Below, piece by piece: positions 6,796 through 9,401 of a stretch of 9,401 bases of DNA. Below the pieces are notes generated by a model. It searched no databases. It was not told the origin of the DNA and was given only the letters and a program-made list of their open reading frames with translations. The position numbers and the translations under genes were made by a program. Origin of the DNA: Verrucomicrobiota bacterium (GTDB taxonomy: Bacteria > Verrucomicrobiota > Verrucomicrobiia > Chthoniobacterales > JAFAMB01). Numbering within the stretch: the stretch's first letter is position 1; each line of letters starts with the position of its first letter. Location of the stretch: assembly GCA_019241095.1 (NCBI GenBank), contig JAFAXJ010000063.1, positions 1-9,401 of the forward strand, read 5' to 3'.

Positions 6796-7941
6796 TCACG
6801 CTGGATCACTTAATAGCTTGAGAAGGTCGCCCTGTTTCTGACGCACTTGATTCATTGTGCATTGATGAGGGGCTTTATCCGGACGCCATCGCAGGATCTT
6901 TGTTCCATGTCGGAATCGACCTTCTGAGAAATGGTCATAACTGACTTCAACCACTAACTCCGTCCGAAGTGGGACCCATTCGTCAGATCGTTCAGTTGAC
7001 CAGCGGCTAGGGCCGCCCGGCGCTTTGCCAGTAAACCCTGGTGACTGAACCAGCGACTCAAGCTTTTTTGTCAGCGCTACACGGTCTGTCGCTTTTATAC
7101 CAGAGCAAAACCCGATGTGATCAAGGAGTCCTTCGTCATTGTAGAGTCCCAGCAAAAGTGATCCTACAAACTTGGTCTTTGCCCCGTACCGGAAACCGCC
7201 TACAACACAATCTGCCGACCGGTAATTCTTAACTTTTTCCATACTGCGCGCCCCGAAGGTATAGGGCAAATCAAGCCTCTTCGCGACAATTCCGTCCAAC
7301 ACATCCCCAACCTCTTCCAGCCATTCTCGAACAAATCGCATTTCGGTTGTTGCAGGTGATAGTTTGAACTGTTCCGTAGTAAGGCACTCTTTGGCAAATT
7401 GCTCCAGCAGACTGCGACGTTCAGCCAGGGGCCGGTCTGCTACCGGGCCGAGTTTCTTCGAAGAAAGTAAGTCGAAGACGATGTATATCGCCGGAGTCTC
7501 TATCGATAGCTTGTTCACGCGAGATACCGCTGGGTGAATCCGTTGTAACAGATGGTCAAACGAAAGTTTGTCGCCCATTGGTATAGCCAATTCGCCATCT
7601 AGAACAAAGGACGTGGAAGGCAGGCTGCTTGAGGAAGCAACGATCTCTGGAAAATAACGGCCCAAAGGTTGGCCGGCTTTTGATTGCAAGTATACCGTCG
7701 AGTTCTCACGAAACAGGAGACAACGGAAACCGTCCCACTTCGGTTCGTACTGCCAGTGGTCACCAATCGGGATCTCGTCGACTGCCACAGCTTCCATCGG
7801 CTGAACTGGTGGATAAATTTCACTCACTTGTCTGGATCGTTGAGGAAGACAGAGTTGGATGCCAACTGGAGAGTAAGGCTCAGCCGCGCTAACGAATGTC
7901 ATCGCGCTCTTAGCATGGAGATTTACCAGCCTTGTAGGCAC
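6796..7941 (-). CDS. ATP-dependent DNA ligase, stand-alone LigC/LigD-ligase type
   Basis: Seals DNA nicks using ATP through a lysyl-AMP intermediate; relatives act in end joining or base-excision repair. In numbering from 7941 (GTG, 381 residues) the adenylation domain has motif I EPKWDGFR with Lys68, LDGELAIP (114-121), YIVFDLL (153-159), motif IV LDGIVAKR (215-222) and motif V EKVKNYRSADCVVGGF (235-250). The OB domain runs from about 255 to 360 and contains VGSLLLGLYND, ELVVEVSYDHFSEGRFRHGTKILRWRPDK. There is no primase-polymerase or 3'-phosphoesterase domain, and no ku gene in view. The start is uncertain: residues 17-26 are encoded by an interspersed repeat, and relatives usually begin shortly before the PPxxPMEA stretch. 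GTG at 7827 (VSEIYPPVQPMEA, 343 residues) is an attractive alternative, and ATG at 7902 is also possible. It lies 64 bp downstream of truA on the same strand. Confidence 0.92.
   Translation of the reverse strand: MPTRLVNLHAKSAMTFVSAAEPYSPVGIQLCLPQRSRQVSEIYPPVQPMEAVAVDEIPIGDHWQYEPKWDGFRCLLFRENSTVYLQSKAGQPLGRYFPEIVASSSSLPSTSFVLDGELAIPMGDKLSFDHLLQRIHPAVSRVNKLSIETPAIYIVFDLLSSKKLGPVADRPLAERRSLLEQFAKECLTTEQFKLSPATTEMRFVREWLEEVGDVLDGIVAKRLDLPYTFGARSMEKVKNYRSADCVVGGFRYGAKTKFVGSLLLGLYNDEGLLDHIGFCSGIKATDRVALTKKLESLVQSPGFTGKAPGGPSRWSTERSDEWVPLRTELVVEVSYDHFSEGRFRHGTKILRWRPDKAPHQCTMNQVRQKQGDLLKLLSDPA
7866..7891 (-). repeat. Interspersed 26-bp repeat, copy C (inverted)
   Basis: Read on the minus strand this copy begins TAGCGCGGCTGAGCCT and ends CTCTCCAG. 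It differs from copy B (8007-8032, + strand) at three positions and is inverted relative to it, leaving 115 bp between the arms. In the minus-strand transcript two of the three differences become G-U wobbles, so a long-range stem of about 25 pairs could form. The copy falls inside the 5' extension of the ligase frame and encodes SAAEPYSP there. Confidence 0.75.
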
Positions 7942-8005
7942 GCTCTTGAAACGAATTCTGCATCAGTAAAAACGCAGTGAAAGACTTCTGACACTCGCCG
8001 TCCTA

Positions 8006-8809
8006 CTAGCGCAACTGAGCCTTGCTCTCCAGGTCCCTTCGAGCTGGGTAAATCACTTTAACTAAGTACAGGCCTTGAGCTGGAGCGGTGTAGCTCGCTT
8101 TGGGATCGCCAGGTCGTTCCAGAAACTCATTGATCCAGTCGGGCTTTTCTCGTCCGATGCCAACACGAACCAGGCTCGCGGTAATCATCCTTACCATCCG
8201 ATAGAGAAATCCGTTTCCTTCTACTTCTACCGTGATCAGCGGACCTTTTTTCCGTACCCGGAGCGCAGTGATGATACGGACAGTGTCTTGGACCGCATCT
8301 TCTTTACGTCGATTGCCGCTGAATGACGCGAAATCATGTTTTCCCACTAGAAACTCAGATGCTTTCTGGAGTGAGTGAACATCGATCCGATTTGGGATAT
8401 GCCAGGCACGGCCGATCTCCATTGGGTCCAGAACCGAGCTCTGCCAAATTCTGTAGCGGTATTGTTTTCCGATCGCCGAAAATTGCGCATGAAAATCAGC
8501 GCTCACTTTTCGAATATTTAAAATCCGGATTTCTGGCGGCAGATGCGCGTTCAGCGCCGAGATCCATACCGGATAAGCGAATTTTCTTGGTGGGAGCTCA
8601 ACATGAGCTGTTTGCGCAAGTGCATGAACCCCGGCATCGGTTCGACCCGCACCGTAAACTGTTAGCTTTTCTTTGAGGATTGCTTGAAAGGCGCGCTGCA
8701 GATGATCTTGAACGCTGTTGCGGCCAGGCTGGCTTTGCCAACCGCTAAATGGTTTGCCATTATAGGCGATTGTCAGCTTTACTCGCTCAGCTGGGGACTG
8801 CCGTTTCAT
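8006..8809 (-). CDS. truA: tRNA pseudouridine synthase A
   Basis: Isomerises uridines 38-40 of the tRNA anticodon arm to pseudouridine. The 267 residues fit the family. KLTIAYNGKPFSGWQSQPG (11-29) is the N-terminal strand, and GAGRTDAGVHALAQ (53-66) carries the catalytic Asp58. Conserved Tyr118 is in KQYRYRI, followed by HDFASFSG (158-165) and the C-terminal GNGFLYRMVRMI (198-209). The family core ends near GLYLVKVIYP. The remaining residues RRDLESKAQLR are extra, and the last eight are encoded by an interspersed repeat, suggesting the original 3' end was replaced or extended. The ATG at 8809 lies within the 3' end of ruvX (23-bp overlap), so translation is probably coupled. There is no Shine-Dalgarno and no later start that keeps the N-terminal strand. 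Confidence 0.97.
   Translation of the reverse strand: MKRQSPAERVKLTIAYNGKPFSGWQSQPGRNSVQDHLQRAFQAILKEKLTVYGAGRTDAGVHALAQTAHVELPPRKFAYPVWISALNAHLPPEIRILNIRKVSADFHAQFSAIGKQYRYRIWQSSVLDPMEIGRAWHIPNRIDVHSLQKASEFLVGKHDFASFSGNRRKEDAVQDTVRIITALRVRKKGPLITVEVEGNGFLYRMVRMITASLVRVGIGREKPDWINEFLERPGDPKASYTAPAQGLYLVKVIYPARRDLESKAQLR
8007..8032 (+). repeat. Interspersed 26-bp repeat, copy B
   Basis: The + strand reads TAGCGCAACTGAGCCTTG and ends CTCTCCAG. It matches copies at 239-264 (same orientation) and 7866-7891 (inverted). It coincides with the last codons and stop of truA: read on the minus strand it encodes LESKAQLR and supplies most of the TAG stop codon. Confidence 0.75.
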
Positions 8810-9224
8810 TCGACCATTGAAGCGAATCCAAGTAGCTTTGCAGAAGGATCTGGGCGGCTACTTGGTCAATAATGGCTTTGCTCTGGCGAGCGTTTTTGCC
8901 TGTTGAATGAAGCACTCGTTGTGCCTGTACCGTGGTTAATCGCTCGTCCCAATAGATGATCTTTACTGCAGGTATTTCGGCCGCGAGATCCCGACCGAAT
9001 TTTTTTACCTTCATGCTGGAGCTTCCCAAAGTGCCGTTCATGTTTTTTGGTAATCCGATCACCACGCCCGACATTGGTTGGCTTTCGCAGATGAAACGAA
9101 TTTCCTTCAGGGCCGTCTGCCCATGCTTAAGCGTTCGCATCGGATGAGCAAATACGGCTAATTCGTCCGAGATAGCCAACCCGATTCGGCTGTCTCCGTA
9201 GTCAATACCTAGCCAGCGCATCAT
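8787..9224 (-). CDS. ruvX: RuvX/YqgF-type RNase H-fold nuclease (putative Holliday junction resolvase)
   Basis: A 145-residue protein of the YqgF/RuvX family, linked to Holliday-junction resolution and, in Escherichia coli, to 16S rRNA 5'-end maturation. The N-terminal WLGIDYGDSRIGLAISDE has the first acidic residue, Asp8. GVVIGLPKNMNGTLGSSS is the family loop, YWDERLTTVQA carries Glu94, and KAIIDQVAAQILLQSYLD carries Asp120, completing the RNase H-like triad. The start is ATGATG at 9224/9221; the first ATG shares one base with the TAA of the upstream guanylyltransferase (TAATG), a typical coupling arrangement. The 3' end overlaps truA by 23 bp. Length and motifs are normal. Confidence 0.96.
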   Translation of the reverse strand: MMRWLGIDYGDSRIGLAISDELAVFAHPMRTLKHGQTALKEIRFICESQPMSGVVIGLPKNMNGTLGSSSMKVKKFGRDLAAEIPAVKIIYWDERLTTVQAQRVLHSTGKNARQSKAIIDQVAAQILLQSYLDSLQWSNETAVPS

Positions 9225-9401
9225 TACTGCAGCTTTTCAGGTATCGAAGATACCACTTTTTTGATCTGTTCAACGTCCCGCCGGTGGCACACGAGGATGG
9301 CGCCTTTTGCACTCACGACAATCAAATCGCTTACTCCAAGCAGCGCCACGTGAGTGTCATCATCGCAGTAGACAATATTGTCAGTTGCTCTTTCCAAGGT
9401 C
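9224..9401 (-). CDS. manC: Mannose-1-phosphate guanylyltransferase, C-terminal end (partial)
   Basis: Only the last 58 codons are in the window; the gene continues past the right edge. The frame reads TLERATDNIVYCDDDTHVALLG, then VSDLIVVSAKGAILVCHRRD and VEQIKKVVSSIPEKLQ. This is the C-terminal strand pattern of GTP:mannose-1-phosphate guanylyltransferases (valine/leucine-rich ...ALLGVxDLIVVxxxxALLVC...). The enzyme makes GDP-mannose for polysaccharide, O-antigen or glycan synthesis. It ends right after this segment, so it is the single-domain form without a fused phosphomannose isomerase. The TAA overlaps the ruvX ATG by one base. The assignment rests on a short fragment; a related sugar nucleotidyltransferase is the alternative. 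Confidence 0.82.
   Translation of the reverse strand, partial: TLERATDNIVYCDDDTHVALLGVSDLIVVSAKGAILVCHRRDVEQIKKVVSSIPEKLQ

Overview
The window looks like a stretch of chromosome from a free-living bacterium, most plausibly a soil Verrucomicrobiota of the Chthoniobacterales type. This placement is an inference from the flavour of the proteins (a DUF2934 protein, a CsbX/RbtT-type polyol permease, a stand-alone LigD-type ATP ligase, the order manC-ruvX-truA), from moderate GC, from several genes without a clear Shine-Dalgarno, and from a short interspersed repeat. No rRNA, tRNA or other decisive marker is present.

Layout. Positions 1-365 hold no convincing gene, but contain a possible stem-loop and one copy of a 26-bp interspersed repeat. 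On the + strand follow pgi (glucose-6-phosphate isomerase) and, 18 bp later, a small secreted TPM-domain protein. A convergent gene (2661-3260, minus) encodes a very histidine-rich protein made of fifteen 8-residue units plus a C-terminal DUF2934 segment. Divergently from it runs a large + gene (3461-5512) that joins a 12-TM polyol-permease-type MFS transporter to a HAD-like hydrolase. A hairpin separates it from a minus-strand relic (5600-6648) of a full-length YahK-type zinc alcohol dehydrogenase, broken by many frameshifts and stops.

The right third is a minus-strand cluster, in transcription order: the end of a mannose-1-phosphate guanylyltransferase, ruvX/yqgF, truA and an ATP-dependent DNA ligase. 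The first three are translationally coupled (1-bp and 23-bp overlaps). The truA-ligase junction carries two inverted copies of the same 26-bp repeat found upstream of pgi. One copy supplies the last eight codons and stop of truA; the other lies in what would be the ligase N-terminal extension.

Working together: pgi and the guanylyltransferase both belong to hexose-phosphate and nucleotide-sugar metabolism, and ruvX, truA and the ligase to nucleic-acid maintenance and modification. I see no defence locus, CRISPR array or complete mobile element. The most unusual items are the interspersed repeat remodelling gene ends, the MFS-HAD fusion with a relic-like stop/start overlap in its linker, and the tandem-repeat His-rich protein.
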